From: Mytilus edulis
Taxonomy: Eukaryota; Mollusca; Bivalvia; Mytilida; Mytilidae
Direction: 5' to 3'
Assembly (NCBI RefSeq): GCF_963676685.1
Contig: NC_092352.1
Span: 29,159,117-29,223,116, forward strand
Length of the DNA: 64,000 nt
The notes under the pieces were generated by a model. That model was not told the origin of the DNA. It searched no databases and saw only the letters and a program-made list of their open reading frames with translations. Positions 1 through 11,461 of this stretch are shown piece after piece. Position numbers and translations under genes: made by a program. Each line of letters begins with the position of its first letter. The first letter of the stretch is position 1.

Positions 1-264
1 CAAAAATTCCAAAAAGATGTGTCAAATACGGCTAAGGTAATCTATGCCTGGGATAAGAAAATCCTTAGTTTTTTAAAAATCCAAAGTTTTGTAAACAGGA
101 TATTTTTTAAAATGACCACATTATTGATATTCATGTCAACATATACATAAAGGCACAAGACAAACAGAGTTAACTAATGCACTTGTTATGGACATATCAG
201 TCCTAAAATAAATAGTTGACTTGAGAATTTCCTTTCATTCATCAAAAACTATAAAACCTTTTAA
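1..264. other. Non-coding edge, nothing recognised
   Basis: AT-rich sequence without a supported gene or a repeat I recognise. Short open frames here have no domain resemblance. Confidence 0.5.
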
Positions 265-815
265 AGCAAAATTCTTAGTACACATGGAACAATATAGTAA
301 ACGAAAGAATAAGCAAAACGAACCGCACAATAGACTAGGAGTGATCTCAGGTGCTCCGAAAGGGCAAGCAGATCCTGCTCCACATGTGGCACCTGTTGTG
401 TTGCTTATGTGATAACAAATCCGGTAAATAGTCTAATTTGGTAGGTCACATTCATGAAATGGAAGGGGGATTGTAGTAACGAAGTAAGGAACATATCCGA
501 TATCATTTGTGAAACTGTTATTTCATAACGGTCAACCAACTCGTGATGGCGTCCGTAAAATTTACGAAGGAATGATTTCAACTTCACCATTTCGAACTCT
601 TGGTTTAATAGTTTCCTTGTGAGCAGAAAACCTCTATCCAGATACTCATGATACGAAATGCAAGCACGGGAATATCGTATCAATTTGGAGATATATACCC
701 CATATGCAGTTGCTGCTGGAATGGTGCTACTTAGAAATGGAAAGTTCACAAGTTTGAATTTAAGGTAATGAAATTGTGAAGTACAGTTAGTATACTGGTT
801 CCTTTTTTTTCGCAA
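265..815 (-). mobile_element. Penelope-like reverse transcriptase fragment (C-terminal part)
   Basis: Read on the minus strand, this encodes a piece of the post-catalytic region of a retroelement reverse transcriptase. Visible landmarks are AYGVYISKLIRYSRACISYH, then LTRKLLNQEF, LKSFLRKFYGRHHELVDRY and SVSQM-like residues. The same block occurs at 11462-11797. Below the stop near 405 the homology continues out of frame to about 265, matching the plus-strand copy at 62495-62800. The catalytic part is absent, so this is a dead 3' fragment. Assignment to Penelope-like elements rests on the fuller copy at 11462-12560 and is from memory of the family. Confidence 0.7.
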
Positions 816-2215
816 TATTTTGCAATAAAATTGGTATTTTCATTTAATGTTTGCGAGTTGAATTATTTGGCCCAAAAATTACTGCAAATTTAAAAATTAT
901 CATATGTATTTTTAAATAACTGAAAACCGTACTAAAGAACAAGGTACTCAGAAAAACAAAATAAATTTGACATGGAACAAGTTTCCATGGCAACAAATCA
1001 AGATTTATTTTGCATATATTGTAAAATTTCGCGATTTTCCTTGTTTTTCATCAAATTTTATGTATATTTTAGATTCAAAAAGTATGTGCGCACCCAAGAA
1101 ACCAATTTATATTTGGTGGAATAATAATGCTTCTGTTAAATTATTTTGTTGTGTCTTGCCTGCGCACGATGTTTCCATAACAGAAATAAACATGGAAAAC
1201 TGCATAAAATCTGTATTTTTCATCTTTTTTAAAAATAGTACTTATTATGACATAACTGTGACGTTATCTGGTAAAAAATCTTTAAGTTTTTCTTTTATAT
1301 TTCTTGAACCTATGCATTTCTAAACATTATGTGCTAATTTGAAATAGATATCAAACATTTTTTTTTGGGCCATATCCATGCCTAAATGCCCCTACTCCTT
1401 GAGTGAAAATGTCTAAGAAATGTATTGTATCAGTGTTCTTGATTCAAAAATGACAGTCATGTTTACATTTCTTTAAAGAGAAGCTAAACTCATGTCACCA
1501 ACAAGGAATGGAAAGATAAATATTCCGTTTTTTAAGTTCAAACTTAGGAAACTGTGGTTCAGTAGCTCCTTTTAAAATACTTGTATATGCAGAAACTTCT
1601 GCCAAGAAAATATTCAAATAAAGGAGCTATGTTTGCTACGTACTAACAAACTCAGATGATCTGCTTTTGCTAACTGTTCATTGCTCACATCTTATTATTT
1701 TTTGTTTTGTTTACCGTACAATTTAAATAAAGTTTTGTGATTTAAAGGATTTATAATACTGAAAAAAGTTAACTTTTGTTGACTCTAAAAAGGAACATTT
1801 TTCCATTCAGATTTTCATCTTCTTATGAGATTAGAACACCGGTAATAGACAAATTATAATACAATACGTAAACTTTAGTTTAGGGCTGTTGTTGCTTGAT
1901 TGGTAACACGTCGTTTCTTTTCTCTTTCCTCAGTTGTTTATGATCCTCTAGGTTAAAATCATTTAGTCAGCATTTTATATATTTTTTGTCGGCTAACTAG
2001 TAATATAAAAATCAGCAGATATGCAAGTTTTTCCAGTGAATCAGTTTTGCATTCACATTTAAATGTCAAATTATTGCATCATCGTTAAGGTTCAATGTTC
2101 CAAATCCAACTTACATTTTCTACATTATTGTAAATTGTGATGCTTTATGTAAATGTAGGAAATTTTGATTTATTTGTTATGATAACCATCTTTTTATTTT
2201 CAAAATAAATTGTAG
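816..2215. other. AT-rich non-coding stretch
   Basis: No gene or clear repeat seen. A 118-residue open frame at 967-1323 (plus) has a low-complexity composition rich in Phe, Lys and Ile and no recognisable domain, and I consider it chance. Confidence 0.4.
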
Positions 2216-2745
2216 CTATGCTATTAAAGGCAAAAGTAGTATACCTATGTTTAATAGTCATAAATCCTTTTAACTGAAACAAATCCGGGTCAACAACAAA
2301 AACACTTCAACTATAAGAGAAAACAACGTTACAACAAAAACACTGAACTGATACAAAAACAAACATCAAAATACATAGATAAAGGCAACAGTAGTATACT
2401 GCTGTTCAAAACTCATAAATCTATGGACAACAAACAAAATCGGGGCAATAAACTAAAACTGAGGGAAACGCATTAAATATCAGAGAAGAACAACGACACA
2501 ACATTAAAATGTAACACACACAGCAACGGACTAAGCATTAGACAAAATCCGATGAGAATAACCAATATAACATCAAAACCAAATACATGAAATTGGGATA
2601 GAAAAGTACCGTGACACGTCATATAGTAATGTGAATTCACACTCAAATATAGGAGAAAACAAACGACACAACGGAAACACATCGTAAAAATGTTACACAC
2701 AGAAACGAACTATGATATAGAAACGGACTATTTTATAAGTGTTTG
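2216..2745 (+). repeat. Dispersed repeat, two tandem partial copies (AAAGGCAACAGTAGTATAC type)
   Basis: The starter AAAGGCAA(C/A)AGTAGTATAC occurs at about 2227 and again at about 2382. Each is followed by similar A-rich text (AACTCATAAATC, ACAACGACACAACATT). The second copy is longer. A short reverse-complement piece lies at about 47470-47500. I know this as a common mussel-type repeat; no coding content. Confidence 0.65.
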
Positions 2746-3060
2746 GTATGACGATAAATTTTCACTTCTGTTCTCGATTCTCGTACAATGAACAACAACA
2801 TTTTTTTTTTTTGTAAAAATATATTTCTGTACTCAATGTTCACCTAACAACAAAATCACAATTATTTACCTGTGTATGTTATCTTATTTGGCGGCATTTT
2901 GTCTAAGGTAATGGCTATTTTTCTGATTTTAACATCTCATCTCCTTGTATTAATTGTGTACTTATATTGTGTCATAGATTTATTCGTTCAGTATATGTTT
3001 ACTTATTTTTGTTGAATATGTCTTTTGATTAAGTTAAGCCATTTCAATTAATATTTTATA

Positions 3061-3435
3061 GTGTGTCATTCTATGTTGGGATGTTACACTTTTGTTTCAG
3101 GTTAGGGTGAAAATGAGCGTCTGTTAAATCGTATAAACCCGCTGCATTCGTTTGCACCTATCCTAAGTCAGGAATCTGTGTTCAGTGGTTGTCGTTTGTT
3201 GATATTGTTCATAAGAGTGTCTCGTTTTTCGTTTTTTATATAGATTAGACCGTTCGTTTTCCTGTTTGAATGGTTTTACACTTGTCATTTTTTGGAGCCT
3301 TTATAGCTTGCTGTTCGGTGTCACAGCCAATGCTTCGTGTTGAAGGCTGTATTTTGACCTATAATGGTTAACTTTTACAAATTATTTCTTTGGATAGTTG
3401 TCTCATTGGCACTTATACCACATCTTGTTATATCT
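3061..3435 (+). repeat. Dispersed repeat family M1, plus copy
   Basis: Family M1 is the most frequent repeat in the window. Its order of landmarks is GTCAGGA(A/G)(T/C)CTGT, GTGGTTGTCGTTTGTT, TTTTATAGC, TGTTGAAGGC, TGACCTATA, GTTGTCTCATTGGCA and TACCACATCTT. This copy has them all in order. The family is non-coding and looks like a SINE-like or non-autonomous element; its class is not established here. Confidence 0.75.
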
Positions 3436-4440
3436 ATTAATACTACTAAAATGGCAACATTACATGGCAGGAATACAGTACTAATTCAACGCAAAAACAC
3501 TTAGGGCAGAGAAATGCATAATTAAATAATATAATAGTAAATTACAACACGTAAACCACAGATTAACAAAGAAAACTTCAAATTAATGTATGAAACCGCA
3601 GTAGACTGTGTGTCACATGAATGTATTAGTATGGCAATTATTTATACATTAATTAGCATTTTTAGCATGTATCTTCATAAAATGAATGTCGATCTAACTC
3701 ACAAAAATTGTTGATAATGTGACTGCAGTACAACCTTTATGATTTATAACAGAAGAATATCAAAACAATTTTATGGTTTGTAACTTTTCCTACAACTGGT
3801 TAGTTGTTTCCTAATGAGAAATACATAGAAAACATCAGAGGGCATCCAAAGTCGTAATTGATAGACATACAGACAACACCATATCCAGACATCAGTCATC
3901 ACAACACTAACCATGAAATCAAAAGATTGGAGAACACGAATCCTACCAATACATAAGTATTCAATTAGACCTTTTTATATGCAGAACATATTCGGTTTTC
4001 AATGTTTACATCTTATTTCATATTTCAACGGTCGTTGTTTGCAGGAAAAAAAATGTGAATTGTTCGTTGTGTGACGTTTCGTAAAAGTTAAGTGACAAGT
4101 ATGACGGACCGAATATAACATGAAATAATGTCAACATCTATGTGTTCATCTCATATGTTCAATATTAGAATAACAAACAGTTCTGATAACACTTTAAAAC
4201 AATGTTTCTAATTAAACTTAAAGTGATTCAAAAGAAGTTATCGACAAAGTTGTAATATTAACCAAACAGATCCATTTATGTAGCAAGAGTTAAAGAAAAT
4301 ACTTTCGAAGTGATTAAAATATACTCGGGCAATAGAGTCAAAAATAAAAATACCTCAAGGTGCATAACTGCCGCAAATTTCAACTTCTTTTGCTTAGTTC
4401 TATTCTTCGTATGAATCCAACATGACAAAAGTTTGCTTAG
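3436..4440. other. Non-coding, nothing recognised
   Basis: AT-rich sequence between two repeats, without a supported gene. Confidence 0.4.
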
Positions 4441-4444
4441 AAAA

Positions 4445-4575
4445 AAGTCAAATCCCAAAAAACTCCGCGGAAAATTCAAAAAAGAAAGTCTCTAATAAAA
4501 TGGCAAAATCAAAAGCTCAAACACATCAAACGAATGTAGAACAACTGTAATATTCCTAACTTGGTACAGGTATTT
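4445..4575 (-). repeat. Dispersed repeat family M5 (ACTCCGMGGAAAATTC type)
   Basis: The landmarks AACTCCGCGGAAAATTC, AAAATCAAAAGCTC and ACACATCAAACGAATG recur at 5145-5215, 44820-44905 and 46997-47045. Strand is nominal: the repeat reads the same way along the plus strand in all copies. It lies at the outer edge of the duplicated chitinase tail. Confidence 0.55.
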
Positions 4576-6381
4576 CTGAAACGATCTTATTCCAGTTCTT
4601 TAAATCATTTGTATACAGCTGTATCTTGTTATAGTTATGTCTATAGATTTTTCTTATCGGTATATTATATTTGTATTTTGATGATGCAAAATAAGTAATG
4701 TCTCGAGACAGAAAATAAACGTCTTGAGACTTTTGAGGATAAAAAACGAGTTTGTCACAAAATGCATTTCACTTTTATATATTTAGTGGATGCCAGGTCT
4801 GAAAAGCTGTATTACCTTTTTTTCACTTTGGGTCTTCCTTAGAATTCAAGTCAACCGCTATTTTTTGTTTATTTATAATGGCAACATTCCCAAGATACGT
4901 CTCTATGAGATGAAAGATAGAGATCATATCTGGGAACCAGCATATAACAAAAAAAAATATCTTTGAATATTGTATATTATCCCCCCAAATACAGCGTGAT
5001 AAAACAGCTTATATAAAGGATATTGATTTTTTTCTGAAATTTACTTTTATAGAATATATATCTAATAAGTATTTGTTTATGCCAATTACAAATTCAAACT
5101 GCAGGTCTTCACCTGTCAACATGTAAGTATAAAACAGCACAAATACCAAATTCCAAATTGAAAGTTCTCTAGCAAATGGCGTTATCAAAAACTTAAACAC
5201 ATCAAATAAATAGACCAAAGATAGTTAAATAGAAAGAACTTACACTTGAATACGCAATTTTACTTTTTATATGATAGATGAGATAGAAAAATAAATTTAT
5301 AATGATTTCATACCGCCGCTGCTTTCTGAACACGGGAGACGGGAGATATCGGGAATGCATCATTGAAACAGCAATGATAGTTGTAAGACACGATACAGTC
5401 TCCCACAAAAGAGTTTCAAGCTCAAATTGTCACGACGAATCTAGCAAAGTTGTGACTTTAAACAAAAGCTAGGATAAACATAAACACCAAATTTTCGAAA
5501 TACGTTTTAAATATGAAATAAAACAACCACTGATTATACTTCCTTCTTTGAACAAGAAAAAGAACATGTTGCAGTTAATTACATTGACGATACCAATTGT
5601 TTTGCAAAAGATGTCCGTTTTGGTTTAACTGATTTAATGTATGGCCCGCTAGACCATGCACACTTTAATGACTAACTGGTTGAGTAAAGCTCACATAGTA
5701 TTACTCTCCAGAAAAAAATGCTCGTATAACAAAGTCTATGAATTGATAAGCGACCCCAGTCCCTCCTTACTCCAAAACATGAACATGGTATGATATGGTT
5801 AATTATCTGAGAAATTTTGAAAAACTTTGATATGGAGTTCATGATGAATGGCAGGTTCACAATGGGTGTCCTAGATACACTAATGACATAATCCAAGATT
5901 CCTCTAGGAAAGTCTAAATGATAGTTTCGGACAATACAAAAGTCTATATCATGCCAAAATAAAACACAATAATAAAATAATGAAAAACAGGTTTAACAGT
6001 ACAAGTTCATCTGCAAATAAAAATCAAAAGCTGAACAAATTATGTTAAACACTTCAGTAGCGTTTGTGGATACAAAGGGAACAAAAGGACGAACAAATCG
6101 ACTTTGACTTCCACAACACTGTATACACACCGCTATATAAAAATATTCATAGTTTTATTTAAAACAAAATATACAAGATAATATTCCAAATTTCCCCTGC
6201 TGTAGATAGACATTACAGTTACATCATTTTCCAGTTTTAAAATCAAGTGTTCATTGAACATCTTTCCGATCGATTGCACTGTGAAATGAAATTCGGTCAA
6301 TCGTAAAATATATTGAACAATAGGAACTACAAACCTATTCACTTCCTCTATTTGCCGTTTCGTTGACCGAGATATGAAATG

Positions 6382-6506
6382 AAAATGAAAGTGGCTGCAT
6401 CCGTGTTAATGCTCAACCATTATCTTATTTCATGTATGTGTTATCATCAAATACAACTTATATTAAGACATAAAGAATGAACACATATGCGGCCACTTTC
6501 ATTTCA
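6382..6506. repeat. Short inverted repeat with GAAA-rich arms
   Basis: Left arm AATGAAAGTGGCTGCAT and right arm ATGCGGCCACTTTCATTT are near-perfect inverses about 85 bases apart. The arms include GAAAATGAAAGTG. This is probably a small foldback element within the duplicated block. Confidence 0.5.
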
Positions 6507-7734
6507 GATGGAAACCGTCTAAAAATTAACCAAAATGATGTAATAGTAGCATTATACTTTTCAATAAATAGCTTAAAGTTTGTATGTTATCAAATTTGTA
6601 AAACTGCTATATTTTAGGGACAATAAGGGGTCTCACTTGGCTTACTCCTTTGCCTTGATGAATTTGGGATTTTTTTTATTTCATGTAACATGTGTATTGA
6701 CTGTTTCTTTATATAACTGTTATCCTTTGAACTTCTCATATTCGGTCCGATTAAATTTATATTATTTGTACGTACCGGCTACTAATCAAAGTAATGTTTT
6801 GGTAAGACGAATAATAATGGAACAAAATAATAGAAACAGTAGACCTGCAGATGCACTGTTTCAACCAAAATAGTATGCTTTCGTGTTCACATTTAATAGT
6901 TTATGATCGTGAATCTTGAAATCAGCAACACCAGAAAATATGTATACTTTTATTTAAACAAAACACACAAGGAAATATTACATATTTACCCTGCTATATA
7001 TAGACAATACTATAACATCCTTTTCCTGTTTAAATTGAATATCTTTCCGATTACACTTTGGAATGAAACTCGATCTGTCATAAAATATATTAAACAATAA
7101 GCACAATGTGTCTATTCACTTCCAATATTTTACATTTCGTTTGCAAAAAAAAATAATCATGTTTGAAAACATCATTTGACCTTAGATTTTATCCGGCTAT
7201 GAGCAGCATGATGGGTGTCAATGGGGGTAAAAGGGGATGAGTTTGGATTTAATTGCAGTTTTCTATGTTGAATATTTTTTATTTCAGGTCTAGGATGTTC
7301 AATATGTTACTGTTCTCTTTCTAATATTATACATTCGGTCATGAACTAAATATCTCATTTGTACTTTCCGATTATTAGTTAAAGTAATGTTTTCTCGGTA
7401 AGACGAGAAACATTTCACTATTTACTATGACAGAGTGCAAAAGCACCGGTATGAATAACAAATAGTTTTTGCATGATAATCATCAGATCAGAGGAGAGGA
7501 GAATGGTACCCTTCTAGAGTGCCTTAAATCATCCCTGATTTTGTTTTGTCCGTCGTCTGTAATTGGAATATTGTTTTCGATGTGAATTGCTTCTAATTGT
7601 TTCATTAAAAGAACAGAGGCATAGAAGTAAACAACTGTTTCTTAGTTCTTTCTAATTATGAAGAAAGTTTTGACCGTGTTGCGTTGGTTATATTTATTAA
7701 ACATGTGGTCCATAATTGCCAATAGTTGAAATGA

Positions 7735-7915
7735 AGGAGATGTGGTAAAATATGTATGGTTGCCAAGGAGACAACTATCCACCAAAATTCACATAAAATG
7801 AATGAAAGCAACTATAGAAAACTGTTAGGCCTTCAACAATAAGAAAAACTCAAATCGTATAGTCACCTATAAAGGGCCATGACGTAAAAATTTGAAACAA
7901 TTGAACTGAACTAAT
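7735..7915 (-). repeat. Dispersed repeat family M1, minus copy
   Basis: Reverse-complement M1 landmarks are GATGTGGTA, TTGCCAAGGAGACAACTAT, GGCCTTCAACAAT and TCACCTATA. The copy ends next to the predicted polyadenylation signal of the small CBM14 gene, so it lies just past that gene's 3' end and is absent from the homologous place in copy B. Confidence 0.7.
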
Positions 7916-7926
7916 TCAAGAATTTT

Positions 7927-7932
7927 TTTATT
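7927..7932 (-). promoter_or_regulatory. Candidate polyadenylation signal AATAAA
   Basis: On the minus strand an AATAAA hexamer lies about 95 bases past the stop codon of the small CBM14 gene (8027). It is the first such hexamer after the stop. It is a plausible transcript end, supported by position alone. Confidence 0.45.
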
Positions 7933-8026
7933 ATTCAGTACAAAAGTTACTCATGCTTTAGTTACAGTTTGTACTTAATCAAAGGTTTTCAGTCTAATAT
8001 TCCAGAGTCAAGTATTAGAATAACTT

Positions 8027-8175
8027 TTATGGCCAGTCGCATGTTGTTATTGCTTGTTTCCATACTAGACCCGCAGGACATGGCATTTTCACAGGTTTCT
8101 TCCATACACATTGATAGTATTTAGTCTTGTCACATGTATCTTCATAGAATGCTCCATGTGTACATGGCGTTGGAC
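8027..8175 (-). CDS. Small CBM14 gene, exon 3 (chitin-binding domain)
   Basis: Acceptor TTTTTAG precedes the exon, which opens in phase 1, encodes residues 45-92 and ends in TAA. It is 149 bases long, exactly as the last chitinase exon. Five of the six CBM14 cysteines and the aromatic residues of YYQCVW and GLVW are here. Confidence 0.85.
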
Positions 8176-9751
8176 CTAAAAATGAATTCATTCACAAGCA
8201 TTAAATAATATTATGTTATTTCTTTTTTTAAATGGTGTTTTTAAATTTATAAGAACATAGGTACAAATAGTAATAATTTAATAAACTATTTACAATTAGT
8301 ACACTGTGTATATGCTTGGTTATTTTTAGACACATTTTACAAAATCGTTTATTGATGTTGACATCTGGTTTTCGTTGGGTATGTGATGCTGTGTTCATGT
8401 CTTATTAGCACAATTATATTATTACATTAACTAGCACTTGGCCAAACAAAGATGATGCAATAAAATATTTGTTGACTGTAGTTAAAAGACGAACTGTGTC
8501 AATGCTTCCAACGTGTAACTTCAATTGAAATATAGATTCCAGAAATTAGAAGCTTGATTAAGGATGCCGAAATGCACCTTCAAATTAGGAAGACCTATAA
8601 GTATGACAACAATTTTTTCAGTTGTATTTTACGATTTGTTGCAAGAAGGTAGTATTTTTGTTCATCTGATGAGTTAAACCTTTTATAGTTCGTTCTTATG
8701 TTGTACTGTTATACCACTGTTCCAGGTTAGAGGAGGGTTGAGATCCCGCTAACATGTTTAACTACGCCAAATTCTGTATGTATGTGCCTATCCCAAGTCA
8801 GGAGCCTGTTATTCAGTGGTGGTCGTTTGTTTATGTATTACCTATTTGGTTTTCGTTCATTTTTTGTACATAAATAGTGCCGTCAGCTTTTCTCGTTTGA
8901 AATGTTTTATGTTTTACATTGCCATTTCGGGGCCTTTTATACGTGACTATGCTGTATGGGCTTAGCTCATTGTTGAAGGCCGTACGGTGACTTATAGTTG
9001 TTTATGTCTGTGTCTTGTGGAGAATTGTCTTATTGGCAATCATACCACACCTTCGTTTTTATATATACAGATTGACAAAACATACTACTTTAATGTTTTT
9101 GCTGGGATATGTTTCATTATGATGAGTGGAGATGTATGCATGTGTATTCACATGCTAATGATTTATAAAACACTAAACTCTAATAATGATATAACGGTCA
9201 ATAAAGTAAAGTAGGTTTTTAAAGCTCATCAAAAGACCATTAATAACAATTACTCTTACCTTTCTTGTCACATTTACCAGATTGTTGAGTTACTGGTGAT
9301 TTAGTTGTCTCTCTGAGTGTTGTGGTTACTACAATTAGCAATATTTTTTGCCGTAAATAAGTTTGTGTCTTTTTTTGCTCTTCAGAAGCATTGAAATATA
9401 TTGGATTTCGATTTAGGTCAGTGAACTTATTAGTTGCAGTTTTGATAACTTTAATGTAAAGCTGTTAACAGGTTTCAAAGTATAGGACATTTTGACAAAA
9501 TCTTTAATTGTCTAAGGTTTAAGTTGGTAAAATGTCAACTCTTTCGTGCAAAATTAATATTTTCAGACGCAACCACTACTTATCAATTTATAGAGCACAA
9601 GGAATTATGTTTAAAAATGGTTATTTAGGAAAAAAGAAATCAGTGGAGCCGAGAAAAACGAATACAAATAAAAATAAAAATAAGCATTACCAATTCCGTT
9701 CAGTACGAAAACTGTAATGAGGAGAGCCAGCATTATATTCCTTTTCATCAT
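8027..9751 (-). CDS. Small secreted single-CBM14 (peritrophin-type) protein, three exons, 92 residues
   Basis: Joining exons 9691-9751, 9260-9328 and 8027-8175 gives a complete 92-residue frame with every junction in phase 1 and GT-AG ends. Residues 1-20 form a signal peptide (MMKRNIMLALLITVFVLNGI: Lys/Arg then a hydrophobic core). Residues 22-39 are a short Thr/Ser spacer. A CBM14 chitin-binding domain follows, with six Cys at 40, 48, 58, 66, 76 and 89. Consensus features include CTHGAFYEDTC, YYQC, CPAGLVW and a terminal CDWP. CBM14 domains bind chitin outside the cell, in peritrophic matrix, shell matrix or defence proteins. The last exon matches the final exon of the chitinase gene at 46822-46970 (same length, identical Cys spacing, 30 of 48 residues identical by eye). 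I infer an origin by partial duplication of the chitinase tail. The start is the first of two Met codons immediately after a splice acceptor. It could be a pseudogene if not transcribed, but no break is visible. Confidence 0.8.
8660..9060 (+). repeat. Dispersed repeat family M1, plus copy inside intron 2
   Basis: A near full-length M1 copy (GTCAGGAGCCTGT, GTGGTCGTTTGTT, CATTTCGGGGCCTTTTATA, TGTTGAAGGCCGTACGGTGA, GGCAATCATACCACACCTTC) sits in the second intron of the small CBM14 gene, antisense to it. The matching chitinase intron (46971-47751) lacks it. Confidence 0.75.
9260..9328 (-). CDS. Small CBM14 gene, exon 2 (Thr-rich spacer and first Cys)
   Basis: Acceptor TTGTAG and donor G|GTAAGA bound 69 bases that encode TTTLRETTKSPVTQQSGKCD and two Lys. 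This is a short version of the Thr-rich linker end of the chitinase (which reads TTTTTMAQQPVKCGLD). A nearby alternative acceptor (CTCAG) would bring a stop, so this one is preferred. Confidence 0.75.
9691..9751 (-). CDS. Small CBM14 gene, exon 1 (signal peptide)
   Basis: The ATG follows a splice acceptor (TATTTTGTAG) directly, so a 5' non-coding exon should lie upstream. The exon encodes 20 residues and ends at G|GTAATG. I find no counterpart of it in the visible part of the chitinase gene; that gene's own signal-peptide exon would lie beyond the window. Confidence 0.75.
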
Positions 9752-9804
9752 CTACAAAATAATAGAAATAGTTGTATGTGAGGGTTTCAACAACCCTTAT
9801 TGAT

Positions 9805-10110
9805 TATGCCCCACCTACAATAGTAGAGGGGCATATTGTTTTCTGGTCTGTGGGTTCGTTCGTTCGTTCGTCCGTTCATCTGTTCGTCCGTCCGTTCGTT
9901 CGTCCCGCTTTAGGTAAAAGTTTTTGGTCAAGGTAGTTTTTGATGAAGTTGAAGTCCAATCACCTTGAAACTTAGAACACATGTTCCCTATGATATGATC
10001 TTTCTAATGTAATGCCAATATAGAATTTTTAACCTTATTTCACGGTCCACTGAACACAGAAACTGATAGTGCGAGTGGGGCATCAGTGTACTTGGGACAC
10101 ATTCTTGTTT
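9805..10110 (+). repeat. Dispersed repeat family M2 (GCCCCACC...GTGGGGCAT), plus copy
   Basis: The family begins TATGCCCCACCTAC and ends near GTGGGGCAT with a GGACACATTCTTGTTT tail. A variable run of CCGTTCGTCCGT units lies near the start, with a conserved core (GGTCAAGGTAGTTTTTGATG, CATGTTCCCTATGATATGAT). The ends are short inverted repeats, which suggests a non-autonomous DNA element. Other copies: 24041-24347, 33458-33901 and 36244-36513. Confidence 0.8.
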
Positions 10111-10825
10111 CTTTGTAATTTTATAACCTATACTTGAAACAGCAATCCTTATTATTTTTTTTATAGTTTTTGAAATGAAAGGTTTTAATGTTTAATTTAC
10201 GAATAATCAACAGAAAAACATTTCCCTCCAAATTTTCAATTTATTGTATTAAAAAACAAGGACACTTGGTTCAAAAATTGTTTACAATTTCTATAGAATA
10301 CGTAATGCATTACAATTCTTCATAAAAAAACATTTGAAATAGAGTTTGTTCACTGGACTAAAAAGTGTTGGTATTTAGGCCGTCTTAACCTTGTTTGTTG
10401 AAAAACAATATTGCATCTTTAATCTGTTAAACAGTATTTTGATTTTACTTTATTAGTTAAATTATTTCTTTTATTATAACTTGAATCATTGATTCTTTTA
10501 TGGATAACGCATCCAATTTAAAAGAAAAGAAATTATTGCGGCCAAATCCACTAGAATGTTCAGTCAACCGTTTGTTCAGATTTTCTGACATTCTTATGCA
10601 CCTTTGATTATCAACTACTCATAACCAGTGGAAACATAGACCAAGCCAAAAAGTAGGGATTTCCCTATCGCAGTGTGAAGCTGTATTCTTGTAGCAATCC
10701 AGAAAATGAATATTTGATTCAAAAAGTTACATTTATTTATTATATTTTATTTCTAATAATTATTGTTTAACAAATTTCAAGATTTGTTTAATAATCCCCC
10801 GATTAAAAAAATATAAAGATTGTCT
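10111..10825. other. Non-coding upstream region of the small CBM14 gene
   Basis: AT-rich; it would be the 5' UTR intron if the non-coding exon at 10829 is real. No other feature seen. Confidence 0.35.
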
Positions 10826-10828
10826 TAC

Positions 10829-10884
10829 CGTGAACACTGTAGGTTGGTTTATGTGGAGGAGAACTCTGGATGCTTTCTTAAATA
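10829..10884 (-). promoter_or_regulatory. Candidate core promoter and 5' non-coding exon of the small CBM14 gene
   Basis: On the minus strand a TATTTAAG box (10877-10884) is followed about 25-30 bases later by a CT-rich possible start (TTCTCCTCC). A good donor, ACG|GTAAGACA, follows at 10829/10828. The coding exon at 9751 needs such an upstream non-coding exon because its ATG abuts an acceptor. The arrangement is inferred from signals only. Confidence 0.4.
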
Positions 10885-11461
10885 CCTAAAATATACGCCC
10901 AACATGCAGGACCACGTATACAGATATAATTACGTTCTTTTTTTTTTCTTCTAAAAATATCTTTATTGCACTTTTTTTCTTTGCTGTAATTACAAATTAC
11001 TCGACCTTCAGCAATTAGCCGAACATTCTCGTGAATTACCATGGAAATTACACAGTGAATTAATATTTTTAAGTAATCAAACCTTTTTGTTAAGTATATA
11101 GTCACATGTTTACGGAAAATATACAGTTTTGTCAAGTTTTGTTTTTAAGGATTAGAATGTTACGTTCATTGACCTGAATCTTATGTAAAGAACTAAGGTG
11201 GCAAGATAGTATTTCCTGGCCCATTAGGGATAATTGTTGACTTTTTTAGAATTTTCATCACTTTTCTAACACTGTCAAAAATTCTGCATTCACAGTTAAC
11301 TGAAATACTTTTATTACACTTTTCAGAAATGAATTTGAATGTCTATCATTGCCGTTTACTTTTTTGCTATTTTTAAGAACCTAAGGCCACTAGTGCTTTT
11401 AGGTCTTTTATCGTGCAGTGAAAACATTTTCTTTTAAATTCTCAAAATTTTTATTTGTATG

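Larger units (their letters stand above)
4800..8175 (-). repeat. Segmental duplication, copy A (3' tail and flank of a chitinase gene)
   Basis: This stretch is collinear with 44500-46970 over many blocks. Examples are TTCACTTTGGGTCTTCCT (4826 and 44507), ACACGATACAGTCTCC (5388 and 45046), AAAAATGCTCGTATAAC (5714 and 45414), TTTGTACGTACCGGCTACTA (about 6765 and 46250) and TTTTGACCGTGTTGC (about 7667 and 46612). The block ends inside the CBM14 exon and its upstream intron. Copy A is longer because of an internal second copy of the 6140-6350 block at 6930-7140 and an inserted M1 repeat at 7735-7915. Confidence 0.8.

Noticed and set aside
967-1323. 118-codon plus-strand open frame
   Set aside because: Low-complexity composition, no recognised motif, no splice or promoter context.
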